64,000 nt of DNA from Hydrogenovibrio marinus (lineage in GTDB: Bacteria > Pseudomonadota > Gammaproteobacteria > Thiomicrospirales > Thiomicrospiraceae): NCBI RefSeq assembly GCF_013340845.1, contig NZ_AP020335.1, forward strand, positions 1,736,001 through 1,800,000, in the 5' to 3' direction. How positions within the stretch are numbered: the first letter of the stretch is position 1; every line of letters starts with the position of its first letter. Positions 54,259 through 63,140 of this stretch are shown here, piece by piece. Position numbers and translations under genes: made by a program. The notes under the pieces were generated by a model, which was not told the DNA's origin, searched no databases, and saw only the letters and a list, made by a program, of their open reading frames with translations.

Positions 54259-57216
54259 TTACATAGATAAGGAGACGCCTGTGACTTTCTCTTGCTCTAG
54301 TTCTGGATGACAGGTCGTCAATCTTGACGGATCAATACCGTCCTTTTCCACCAACCAATCTTTCACCAGTCTTTGTCTGGATTTTGCCAAATCATATAAC
54401 TGTTGATTCAGCTCTACTTGTGCCTCAGCACTGAGCGGTTGTTGCCCTGCCTGTTTTTGTTGTTGAGGCAGGCCGTTGTCTTCATTATCCGTTTTGTTTG
54501 CGTCATTTACTCTTATCGCCTCGGTCAAAAGATCAACATCCTGCTGGGTGTAATAGCCACAAACCTTCAAGGTAATTTGCTTCTTCTCTTTCAGCAATTT
54601 GCCCATCTTGTCGAGATACTCTGTCATCCCAGCAGAAAGCTCATTTTTTCCGGCGACAAACGATACGGATTGGAATTGGATCTTATTGGCTTGGTTATAG
54701 GCGTAACTGGTCGCCATTGCAATTGCGCCATAAGGTTGCAATGCCAAAGTTAATGCTAGCTTGGTTCCACCCGTCAATGCGTTTCTCAATGCAATATTGA
54801 TGGCACTGGTGGCATCAAACCCCGGATCAGATAAATCGCCATTAACCGGCAAATCCAAATCTATGTTGTCTCGACTGTCGCGCAACATGTTCAAACCAAA
54901 CTTCAATGCAGTCGCGCTCATTAAACCACTCGCTTCATTAGCTGTTTTTTCAACGGCATTCTCAGTGCCCTGAGCTTTCGGCTGTGTTTGGTCACTGTCA
55001 TCTGCTTCCATGTCAAAGCCTACTAGCAAGACATGGTTTTTCGAGGTCAACATGTCATCCTTAACCTTAACATCGGATGTCAGGTTCAAAGATCCACTCT
55101 GAATTCGGTAACCCAAATCCCGTTTAATCAAAGGCGAGAAGGAGTACAAATCCATGTCATGAATATGCGTTGTTACATCCATATTCACTTTTTTCGTCAA
55201 TGGTTTTGCCTTGCCCTTGATGTCGACTTTAGTATATTTATCAATGGTCGCAAGCAATCTGATTGGCGTATTTCTATTTGGGTGGTGATAACTCAGCTTA
55301 CCGATAGATAAGGTACGAATATCGATGTTTTTATGCATCGCAGGTTGAGTGGCATGCGTCAGCAACTCAACGCGGTTATAACCTTTGAAATCCAAGCCAT
55401 CAAACATCAACTGCAATGAGGATGGCTTCGCTTTTTTATCTGTTTTTGAGTGCGTCGTAGTTTGTTTCTTCGCCGGTGTTTTCTGATCTATTGGCAAAGA
55501 AGCCATCAAAGCATCAAACTGATGAATGTGCTTGTTCTCATCGAAATCCAAATTAACTTTCAGGCTGTTGACATCCATCTTTCCAACATTGATTTTATTA
55601 GTTCCTACAAGGTTAAAGTGTTTCAGGTTAAAACTTTTCAACTGAGCCAACGGCAAATGTTCTTGCTTAGTCTTACCGTGCTTAAACTGCGCAACAGTGA
55701 CTTCATCCAAACTAAAATCTTTCACGGACACCGACAAAGGCAATGCAAAGCCAACTTGCGAATCCAAGCTATCGAAGCTCGACATCAACAGGTCTTTTCG
55801 AGTATTCGTCAATGTCCACTTGTCCAAGGCAACCTTACCTTGAGTTTTCACTTTCAACTTTTGCTTTGATTCAGAAGGAATATCAAGATCGGTATTCCCC
55901 TGCCAAGATAATGTCTTTCCATAAAGCACTAAGGCTTTTTGAGACAGGTTAATGCCTGCCAATTGCAACGTGCCGTCCACATTCAAAGCCGTCTTTGTAT
56001 CTTTTTGCGTCTCGACATGACCTTTCCATTGCAGGTCATCAAACGACAACTGGTTGCCCTTCTGTTTTAATGCAGTGTGCTGGATGGTAAGACTTTCATT
56101 CGCCTTGACTTGTAAGGACTGGTCTTTATGCAACACGTTTCTTGTGCCTTCCAAAGTTAGGCCACCGACTTTCAGTGACACATCAGAAGTGTTTAGACCA
56201 GCGTTTTGTATAGACAACTTAGCATCGTTTTGCAGCTTCAGTTCACCGGAAAGTAAAGAGACATCCGACTCGCCATTAAAGGTAATTTTACCAACATCCG
56301 CCTGCAAGTCCTTTGTTTGAACGATGCCGTTTTCTAACTTCAAGTCACTGTTGACCTTGGCTTGCACGTCACCATATTTATTGAAAGCTGAAACATTAAT
56401 CTTGCCGCCGACCTTCGCTGCCAATTGCTCGACTTCAGGGGGTAAAAACTTCTCATAGGCTTGCAACAGCAGGTTATTGATTTCAACCTGCCCCACCAGC
56501 TTTTGTGTCTCTGAAAAGGCATTGACCTTCATGTGCCCTTTGAAACCGCCATATTCTTTGCCCTTACCGACCTCAAGCTTGAAGGTCATGTCAGCTGGCA
56601 TAGATGGCTCCCAGTTCTGTAGGTGGTTCAATGCAACTTCTTCAAAACGGACATCTTTATCAATGTTCGGGGCAATGACGCTCACCACGGTATTTTTCAG
56701 CACCAGACTATTAATACCCAATTTCCAGGTCAACCCGCCGTCTGCTGGCTCTTCCTTAGGTGTTTCCTTATTCAAAGGAATGATAATCCCGGCAACATCC
56801 AGAAATTTCTTAGGTTGAAAGTCGACATGGACGTGAGTTTTCAGCAGAATGAGTTTATCGACCACCAAGTGCTTTTCAAATAACGACGGCCAGTCAAAGT
56901 CGAAGAAAAATTCACCCAGTTTCAAAGGCTCTTTTCCTGCCTTTTTCAACAGCATGTTTTCGACTTTGAAGCGCCCGGTGAATAAATTGAAAGACACATC
57001 TTCGATATGGACTTCTTCCAACCCTTGCTTGAGCAGGGCTTGTTTCATACCCCACTTAATGCCATAAGGTAAAACGGTTAGGAAAATGCCAAAAAACAGT
57101 AACGTAATGATGAAAACACGCATCTTTAACGAAAAAGACTGCCAATATTCGAAGGCTTTCAAGGATTTTTCACTAAGGGGTTTCAAGCGAGACTTAAAAC
57201 GTGATTTCAGGTCCAT
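54259..57216 (-). CDS. DUF748/AsmA-like membrane-anchored periplasmic protein
   Basis: About 985 residues. A basic cytoplasmic start is followed by one membrane helix (about 33-53) and a very long beta-rich periplasmic region. AsmA/DUF748-type repeats are seen near the N-terminus (VSFNLFTGRFKVENMLL) and in the last third (NIDLDLPVNGDLSDPGFDAT). The C-terminal part resembles an OmpA-like region (AGKNELSAGMTEYLDKMG, then SRQRLVKDWLVEKDGIDPSR). Relatives form lipid-conducting bridges between membranes; the role here is inferred. The ATG at 57216 has AGGAAG five bases upstream; one seven codons earlier is possible. It precedes ovoA by 45 bases and may be co-transcribed with it. Confidence 0.82.
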   Translation of the reverse strand: MDLKSRFKSRLKPLSEKSLKAFEYWQSFSLKMRVFIITLLFFGIFLTVLPYGIKWGMKQALLKQGLEEVHIEDVSFNLFTGRFKVENMLLKKAGKEPLKLGEFFFDFDWPSLFEKHLVVDKLILLKTHVHVDFQPKKFLDVAGIIIPLNKETPKEEPADGGLTWKLGINSLVLKNTVVSVIAPNIDKDVRFEEVALNHLQNWEPSMPADMTFKLEVGKGKEYGGFKGHMKVNAFSETQKLVGQVEINNLLLQAYEKFLPPEVEQLAAKVGGKINVSAFNKYGDVQAKVNSDLKLENGIVQTKDLQADVGKITFNGESDVSLLSGELKLQNDAKLSIQNAGLNTSDVSLKVGGLTLEGTRNVLHKDQSLQVKANESLTIQHTALKQKGNQLSFDDLQWKGHVETQKDTKTALNVDGTLQLAGINLSQKALVLYGKTLSWQGNTDLDIPSESKQKLKVKTQGKVALDKWTLTNTRKDLLMSSFDSLDSQVGFALPLSVSVKDFSLDEVTVAQFKHGKTKQEHLPLAQLKSFNLKHFNLVGTNKINVGKMDVNSLKVNLDFDENKHIHQFDALMASLPIDQKTPAKKQTTTHSKTDKKAKPSSLQLMFDGLDFKGYNRVELLTHATQPAMHKNIDIRTLSIGKLSYHHPNRNTPIRLLATIDKYTKVDIKGKAKPLTKKVNMDVTTHIHDMDLYSFSPLIKRDLGYRIQSGSLNLTSDVKVKDDMLTSKNHVLLVGFDMEADDSDQTQPKAQGTENAVEKTANEASGLMSATALKFGLNMLRDSRDNIDLDLPVNGDLSDPGFDATSAINIALRNALTGGTKLALTLALQPYGAIAMATSYAYNQANKIQFQSVSFVAGKNELSAGMTEYLDKMGKLLKEKKQITLKVCGYYTQQDVDLLTEAIRVNDANKTDNEDNGLPQQQKQAGQQPLSAEAQVELNQQLYDLAKSRQRLVKDWLVEKDGIDPSRLTTCHPELEQEKVTGVSLSM

Positions 57217-57397
57217 ACACTTCCTGCTACTAAACATCTTTCTACTTTGACAAGACTTTAACTATCGGGAAATGCTGCAGATAAGTCAAGTAAAGTTCTA
57301 TGACAAAACCGTGATTATTGCCATATCACAGCAATTTTTGGGGTAACTTTTGTGTCAAACTTGATGGAAGGCTTTGTCGGTAAAATACCGTAGAAAC

Positions 57398-57433
57398 AAA
57401 AAAGCGCCTCAAGGCCTTGCCTTAAAGCGCTTT
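57398..57433 (-). terminator. Terminator after the alpha-carbonic anhydrase gene
   Basis: AAAGCGC and AAGGC pair with GCGCTTT and GCCTT around a small internal mismatch, followed on the minus strand by a T run. It lies 22 bases after the stop. Confidence 0.8.
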
Positions 57434-57455
57434 AACGACTTAGATGTAATTGCTG

Positions 57456-58427
57456 TTAGTAATATTGATAGTAACGGTGATCCTGACTATCGTTTTTAGG
57501 ATTGCTCCAAGATTTCAACAACGAGCGAGCTTCCAAATCCTGAACAGGACGAGCATTCGCCCCCATTAATTCGTTCATCTTTTCAAGTTGCTCCGCCGAC
57601 GCTTCGATTGGTTGTTTGAACACCATCCAATAAACCCCTTCCGTACAAGGCGGTGTGGTTAAAGAGCCGCTGTATTTAAAGAATTTTTTACTTTCAGGGA
57701 AAAAGACATTTGGATTAAATTCAATGCCATTAAAAATTTCCTGTTTACCGACTTTTTTAGGCAAGTGGTTCAGGATAGTTTGCAACGCATCGTTCTCTTT
57801 ACCCTCTCTGAACAAAATACCAATTACCAGATAATGCCCACGACCATCTCGGTGAACCAAATGCAACTCCATCGGATAATTGAAACCGTTCAACTGATGT
57901 TCTGAGGGGGTATGAAAATGATACTGCAACAGCTCATAACGCTGATTTTTGATTTTGATATAGCTACCCAAAGGCACGTTGGCTTGCAGCGTGTGGCCGT
58001 TGTTGATGACTTTAAGAACCGTATCACGGTAGTGCACATCAAAGCCCGGTAGTGAAGTGGTGCCAACGGCATCATCTGCCATCAAGTTAATTGGTGACTG
58101 ATTTTTGCCGGTTTTACAGGTTGCATAATCAGGCGACAAGTCTCCCCAATGGTCGGGGCCTTCTTCTCCCGAATAAGACCAATGTGGGTTATGCACAACG
58201 GGTTTTGGTTTAGGTGCTTCTTCTTTTTTGGCTTCCGCGGCAGGTGCCTTACCTTGAGCCGGCGCAGCGCCTTCGGGAGCTGCCTCCTTGTGCTGTTTTT
58301 TCATTTCCGCGCCCAAGTCAATCAATGGGGCATTGCTATGTTGAACAGCGGCAGACCAACCTTGTGGTGCCACCAAACATACGCCAAACGAAATGAATGC
58401 TATCAACAACCTTTTTAACGCTTTCAT
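57456..58427 (-). CDS. Periplasmic alpha-carbonic anhydrase
   Basis: 323 residues. A signal peptide (about 1-26) is followed by an unusual Ala/Lys/Glu/Pro-rich linker (about 42-80) and a full alpha-CA domain (about 82-310). The zinc histidines are His170 and His172 (QYHFHTPSEH) and His189 (MELHLVH). The proton-shuttle histidine is His145 (NNGHTLQ), and the QSPINL signature is near 110. Two cysteines (TCKTGK and PPCTEG) can form the usual disulfide. It interconverts CO2 and bicarbonate in the periplasm, which would support carbon uptake in an autotroph. The lysine/proline linker may hold the enzyme near the membrane or cell wall. Confidence 0.95.
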   Translation of the reverse strand: MKALKRLLIAFISFGVCLVAPQGWSAAVQHSNAPLIDLGAEMKKQHKEAAPEGAAPAQGKAPAAEAKKEEAPKPKPVVHNPHWSYSGEEGPDHWGDLSPDYATCKTGKNQSPINLMADDAVGTTSLPGFDVHYRDTVLKVINNGHTLQANVPLGSYIKIKNQRYELLQYHFHTPSEHQLNGFNYPMELHLVHRDGRGHYLVIGILFREGKENDALQTILNHLPKKVGKQEIFNGIEFNPNVFFPESKKFFKYSGSLTTPPCTEGVYWMVFKQPIEASAEQLEKMNELMGANARPVQDLEARSLLKSWSNPKNDSQDHRYYQYY

Positions 58428-58682
58428 AAAAGTTTTCCTAACGTCTTGACTGTTTCGGCCCCGCTATTAAACATAGCCTTTGATGTCAAAAAACAGACAG
58501 TTTCCTTCTTGAATTATTCGATTTTACAGGTCTTTCGACCCAGGATTTGCTCATCCTTTACTGAATAGTCAGCTTAAAGCAAATAATCAACCAACTTTTA
58601 AAATTAAACGTTTATAGCAGAGAAAAGACACTCGTCTAAGAATGGAACTATGCTATTAAACCGAGCTGAGCGGTGTTCGACA

Positions 58683-59618
58683 TTAAATCAACGCTGCAGC
58701 GGCATCAAACACTTCTTGAAAAACATCCAGCTCCGACTTCTGAAGGGCAAACACCCCTTCCCCGCCGTTGTCGAACTCAAACCAATAAAAAGGCACTTCA
58801 GGATAAACCTGCTCCATGTAGTACTGTGATACACCGACCTCGACAATCAAGGTACCATCTTCATTCAAGTGCTGAGAAGCTTGAGCGAGAATCTTGCGAA
58901 CCAAATCCAAACCGTCCTCTCCTGCCGCCAGCCCTAAAGCCGGTTCACACTGAAACTCTTCCGGCAAGGCCTCCATCTCGATTTGGTCAACATAAGGCGG
59001 GTTAGAAACAATCAAGTCATATTTACGCCCTTCCAATGCTGAAAACAGATCTGACTGAATGGCAACAGCAGAATCTTCTAGGCCATACAAAGCAATATTC
59101 TTCTCCGCAACCGCCAAGGCATCCGTGGAAATGTCCACCAAATCAACCGTGGCATTAGGGCAGGCTTGCAAACTGGCAATACCGATACATCCTGATCCCG
59201 TGCACATATCCAAAATGCGCTCAACGTTTTCCGGCTCAACCCAAGGACGATATTCTTTTTGAATCAACTCGGCAATCGGCGAGCGTGGCACCAAGGTTGA
59301 CTCGTTGACAATAAAACGCAATCCGGCAAACCAGGCTTCACCTGTTAAGTAAGCAGAGGGTTTTCGGGTTTCGACACGTTGGCGGAACAACTCGGTGACC
59401 TGTTGTTTTTCCGCTTGCGTCAATCTCGCCAACAAGTAAGACTCAGGCAATTCCCAAGGCAATTTCAATGCAAAGAATACCAATACCTTGGCATCGTCAA
59501 ATGCATTGTCCGTGCCATGACCAAAAAACAAATCTGCCTTCTGAAACAGCGTACCGCCCCAACGGATAAAGTCTCTGACCGTTTCCAAGCCATCATATTG
59601 ATAATTGAAGTTACTCAT
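58683..59618 (-). CDS. prmB: Ribosomal protein L3 glutamine methyltransferase
   Basis: 311 residues. It methylates a glutamine of ribosomal protein L3. SAM-binding motif LDMCTGSGCIGIASLQ lies near residue 138, and the catalytic NPPY motif VSNPPYVDQIEMEALP near 207. The upstream KPSAYLTGEAWFAGLRF block (the PrmB/PrmC family signature) and the LVPRSPIAELI motif favour PrmB over PrmC. Normal length. mogA precedes it on the same strand by 29 bases. Confidence 0.93.
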   Translation of the reverse strand: MSNFNYQYDGLETVRDFIRWGGTLFQKADLFFGHGTDNAFDDAKVLVFFALKLPWELPESYLLARLTQAEKQQVTELFRQRVETRKPSAYLTGEAWFAGLRFIVNESTLVPRSPIAELIQKEYRPWVEPENVERILDMCTGSGCIGIASLQACPNATVDLVDISTDALAVAEKNIALYGLEDSAVAIQSDLFSALEGRKYDLIVSNPPYVDQIEMEALPEEFQCEPALGLAAGEDGLDLVRKILAQASQHLNEDGTLIVEVGVSQYYMEQVYPEVPFYWFEFDNGGEGVFALQKSELDVFQEVFDAAAALI

Positions 59619-59647
59619 AAATATCGCCTTTGTATTCAGAGTCTAAA

Positions 59648-60193
59648 CTAAGACTTACGTACAGCATGTTTTGGACGGAATCCTTTGATGAAATCATCAT
59701 TGGTTTCCAGATAAGGACCATCAATCAAATCAATGCAATATGGCACGGCAGGAAAAACCGCTTCCAAACACTCACTAATCGCTGAAGGTTTACCCGGTAA
59801 ATTGATAATCAGGCAGCTACCACGAGTACCGGCAATCTGACGAGATAAAATCGCTGTCGGCACATATTGCAAAGACACCGCGCGCATCTGCTCGGCAAAA
59901 CCATCCAAAATCTTATCGCAGACCGCTTCGGTCGCCTCAGGCGTGACATCACGTTTCGCAGGCCCAGTTCCTCCAGTCGTGACCACCAGACAACACCCCT
60001 CATCATCCACCAACGCTTTCAGGGTTGATTCGATAATCGGCTGCTCATCTTCAATCAAGCGTACCACCGGCTCCCACTCAGAGGTAAGCGCCTCCGTCAT
60101 CCACTCACGCATGGCTGGCCCACCTAAATCTTCATATTCTCCACGACTGGCCCGGTCGGAAACCGTGACAAATCCTATTTTTATTTTTTGCAT
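59648..60193 (-). CDS. mogA: Molybdopterin adenylyltransferase
   Basis: 181 residues. It activates molybdopterin by adenylylation before molybdenum insertion. It begins KIGFVTVSDRASRGEYEDLGG and contains the TTGGTGPAKRDVTPEAT motif near residue 72 and NLPGKPSAISECLEAV near 131. A single MogA domain, as in E. coli. It is divergent from lon, with 90 bases between the starts. Confidence 0.95.
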   Translation of the reverse strand: MQKIKIGFVTVSDRASRGEYEDLGGPAMREWMTEALTSEWEPVVRLIEDEQPIIESTLKALVDDEGCCLVVTTGGTGPAKRDVTPEATEAVCDKILDGFAEQMRAVSLQYVPTAILSRQIAGTRGSCLIINLPGKPSAISECLEAVFPAVPYCIDLIDGPYLETNDDFIKGFRPKHAVRKS

Positions 60194-60209
60194 TTTTTAC
60201 TTCTCAATT

Positions 60210-60238
60210 CTTGAAAACCGCTAAAACAATCCCCATAT
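60210..60238 (+). promoter_or_regulatory. Sigma-32 heat-shock promoter of lon
   Basis: CTTGAAA (60210-60216), 14 bases, then CCCCATAT (60231-60238), which is a full match to the sigma-32 consensus. Transcription would start near 60245, 39 bases before the lon start. Confidence 0.8.
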
Positions 60239-60283
60239 GATAACTCAAATAGACCTCAAAATATTAGCAACCATGAGCGACAC

Positions 60284-62992
60284 ATGAGCGAAAAAACAGA
60301 ATTAGACCCTATCACCGAAACTCTTGAGAATGAAATCTCGGATCAAACGCCAGCCGATCACGAAGCGGAGAATCAGGCTCAATCCGACGATCATCAAGAA
60401 ATCGAATTCGTTGCGTTTGAAGATCATATCGACGACTACGTCGAAGATTCGTTGCAAGCAAACGAAATAGAAGATACTGATGCAGACGAAAACTTGATTC
60501 TCGAACACGGTGAATTGATCACTGACGAAGATGACGATGTCAAAATGGCAGAAGTCGAAGATGCCGTCAAAAAAGTCACGCAAGGCTTTGCCAACCTGAT
60601 TAAAGTCAACAGCAGCAAGCCGAATCACCTATACCTGCTTCCAGTGAAAGAACGTCCATTCTTCCCTGGGCAAACCCTCCCTGTCTTGCTGAACAAAGAC
60701 CTTTGGGAAAAAACTATCAAACGCGTTATCGATGCCAAACAACGTTACATCGGTATTATTTTTGTCGATAGCGACGAGCACAACAAAGCCAAGCCAGAAG
60801 AATTTGCCAAAACGGGAACGCTGGTGCGTATCCACGACCCGAAAGTGCGTGAAGACTACATTCAACTGGTTGCCGAAGGGATTTGTCGCTTCCAAATCAG
60901 CGATTGGCTGTCTTCTGAAGAGCCTTACCATGCCAGCGTAGTCTATCCAAAAGATATCGTCAAAGGCAACGAAACCGAATTGAAAGCCTATGGCTTGGCA
61001 ATTATGAACGCCTTTAAAGAGTTGCTACCGCTGAACCCGCTTTACAGCGAAGAATTGAAATACTTCCTCAACCGCTACAGCGTGACCGACTCTGCACAAT
61101 TGGCGGATTTCGCCGCAAGTATGACGTCTGCCAGCAATGACAAGTTACAAGACATCCTCGACACCTTGGATTTGGTTGAGCGTATGGAAAAAGTGCAAAC
61201 CCTTTTCAGACACGAAATCGAAGTCACTAAATTGCAGTTCAATATTCGTGAGCGTGTGGAAGAAAACATCAGCGACCAACAGCGCGATTTCTTCCTGCGC
61301 CAACAATTGAAAGAAATCCAAAAAGAACTGGGCATGGTCAAAGATGACCGCGATGCTGATGCAGACTTGTTCCTCGACCGTATCGAAAAGCTTTCATTAA
61401 GTGAAGAAGCGGAAACCAAAGCGGAAGAAGAACTGAATAAAATCACCACGCTTGATCCACAATCGGCCGAGTATGGTGTCTCTCGCAACTGGCTAGATTG
61501 GCTGACGCAGTTGCCTTGGGGACAACACTCCAAAGACATTCTCGACCTGAAACGTGCCCAGAAGATTTTGGATAAAGGGCATGATGGCTTGGACGATGTT
61601 AAAGACCGTATTCTCGAGTTCTTGGCAGTTGGCGCGTTGAAAGGTGAAGTATCCGGTTCTATTATCTGTCTGGTTGGGCCTCCAGGTGTGGGTAAAACCT
61701 CTATCGGTCGCTCTATTGCCGACACCCTTGGGCGTAAATTCTATCGTTTCTCGGTGGGTGGTATGCGTGACGAGGCAGAAATCAAAGGACACAGACGTAC
61801 CTACATCGGCGCTATGCCGGGTAAATTCATCCAAGCCTTGAAAGACTGCGGCACCGCAAACCCGGTCATCATGCTTGATGAAATCGACAAAATTGGTTCT
61901 TCCTACCAAGGCGACCCTGCGTCTGCTTTACTGGAAGTGCTTGACCCTGAACAAAACCACGAGTTCATGGATCATTATATGGATGTACGCTTTGATTTAT
62001 CCAAAGCCGTGTTCATCTGTACCGCCAACACGCTCGACACTATTCCCGGGCCGTTACTTGACCGTATGGAAGTGATTCGCCTGTCCGGCTATATCACTGA
62101 AGAGAAAATGCAAATCGCCAAACATCACTTGTGGCCTGCACTACTTGAAGAAGCAGGTATGAACAAGAAACAGGTGCAAATCACCTTGCCTGCCATCCGC
62201 CACGTCATCGACGGCTATGCGCGTGAAGCAGGTGTTCGTAACCTAAAAAAACAACTGGCAAAAATTGTCCGTAAACTGGCGATTCGTTTCGTCAGAGAGG
62301 ATGTTAAAAGTGCGACGATTCATGTGCAAGATTTGGAAGACATGCTAGGTCAACCACGCTTTACCGAGGAAAAAACCAACTTGCAGATCGGTACCGTGAC
62401 TGGACTTGCCTGGACATCCATGGGCGGCGCAACCCTTACCATTGAGGCTAGCCGAGTGCACACGCACAACCGCGGGTTTAAGCTCTCCGGTCAGTTGGGT
62501 GAAGTCATGCAGGAATCCGCAGGCATTGCTTACAGCTATATTTCATCCTCCTTGGAAAAATACAAAGCCGACCCTGAGTTTTTTGACAAAGCTTTCGTCC
62601 ACTTGCATGTACCAGATGGCGCTACACCAAAAGATGGTCCAAGTGCCGGTGTCACCATGGCAACCGCACTCTTGTCCTTAGCGCGTAACGAACCTATCAA
62701 AACGCCTTTGGCGATGACAGGTGAGCTGAGTTTGACGGGGCTAGTGTTACCAGTCGGCGGGATTCGCGAGAAAGTCATTGCGGCCAAACGTATCGGCATC
62801 AAAACCTTGATACTGCCGGACGAAAACCGCAAAGACTTCAACGAATTGCCAGATTACTTGAAAGAAGGTGTGGAGATTCACTTCGCAAAACACTTCGATG
62901 ACGTGGCAAAACTGACATTCAATATCCGCAGCAAGTCAAAGGCATTGAAAGACTACCTTGATCGCCAAGTAACCAACATCAACGAAGCGTGA
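60284..62992 (+). CDS. lon: ATP-dependent protease Lon with acidic N-terminal extension
   Basis: 902 residues, about 115 more than E. coli Lon. The extra part is an N-terminal, strongly acidic segment (about 1-105), followed by the usual LON domain (starting YLLPVKERPFFPGQTLPVLL), a coiled coil, the AAA module (Walker A GPPGVGKTSIGRSI near 466, Walker B VIMLDEIDKIGSS) and the serine-lysine protease domain (PKDGPSAGVTMA with the catalytic Ser; Lys in GGIREKVIAAKR). It degrades damaged and regulatory proteins in the cytosol. The heat-shock promoter upstream fits this role. Whether it is the only Lon in the genome cannot be told. Confidence 0.95.
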   Translation: MSEKTELDPITETLENEISDQTPADHEAENQAQSDDHQEIEFVAFEDHIDDYVEDSLQANEIEDTDADENLILEHGELITDEDDDVKMAEVEDAVKKVTQGFANLIKVNSSKPNHLYLLPVKERPFFPGQTLPVLLNKDLWEKTIKRVIDAKQRYIGIIFVDSDEHNKAKPEEFAKTGTLVRIHDPKVREDYIQLVAEGICRFQISDWLSSEEPYHASVVYPKDIVKGNETELKAYGLAIMNAFKELLPLNPLYSEELKYFLNRYSVTDSAQLADFAASMTSASNDKLQDILDTLDLVERMEKVQTLFRHEIEVTKLQFNIRERVEENISDQQRDFFLRQQLKEIQKELGMVKDDRDADADLFLDRIEKLSLSEEAETKAEEELNKITTLDPQSAEYGVSRNWLDWLTQLPWGQHSKDILDLKRAQKILDKGHDGLDDVKDRILEFLAVGALKGEVSGSIICLVGPPGVGKTSIGRSIADTLGRKFYRFSVGGMRDEAEIKGHRRTYIGAMPGKFIQALKDCGTANPVIMLDEIDKIGSSYQGDPASALLEVLDPEQNHEFMDHYMDVRFDLSKAVFICTANTLDTIPGPLLDRMEVIRLSGYITEEKMQIAKHHLWPALLEEAGMNKKQVQITLPAIRHVIDGYAREAGVRNLKKQLAKIVRKLAIRFVREDVKSATIHVQDLEDMLGQPRFTEEKTNLQIGTVTGLAWTSMGGATLTIEASRVHTHNRGFKLSGQLGEVMQESAGIAYSYISSSLEKYKADPEFFDKAFVHLHVPDGATPKDGPSAGVTMATALLSLARNEPIKTPLAMTGELSLTGLVLPVGGIREKVIAAKRIGIKTLILPDENRKDFNELPDYLKEGVEIHFAKHFDDVAKLTFNIRSKSKALKDYLDRQVTNINEA

Positions 62993-63001
62993 TGTCACAT
63001 T

Positions 63002-63052
63002 AAAAATCTGCCAGGTTGGGTTCCGCCTTCCTCCCCAACCTGGTAGATTTTT
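63002..63052. repeat. Inverted pair of the dispersed repeat after lon, copies 8 and 9
   Basis: AAAAATCTGCCAGGTTGGG (63002-63020) and its complement form, reading CCCAACCTGGTAGATTTTT (63034-63052), face each other across 13 bases. They make a stem of about 19 bases with one G-T or A-C mismatch and end in five T, about ten bases after the lon stop. This can act as a terminator. Confidence 0.9.
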
Positions 63053-63140
63053 CCCTTTCATTTCCGCAAATCACTTCTCAAGATATATTTCGTTCCCATT
63101 CTTTGCTATGCTAATGGCACGATTCTTTGAAGGGATGGTT

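Noticed and set aside
61075-61725. 216-codon open frame antisense to lon
   Set aside because: Serine/arginine-rich translation typical of an antisense shadow of a conserved gene, with no ribosome site.
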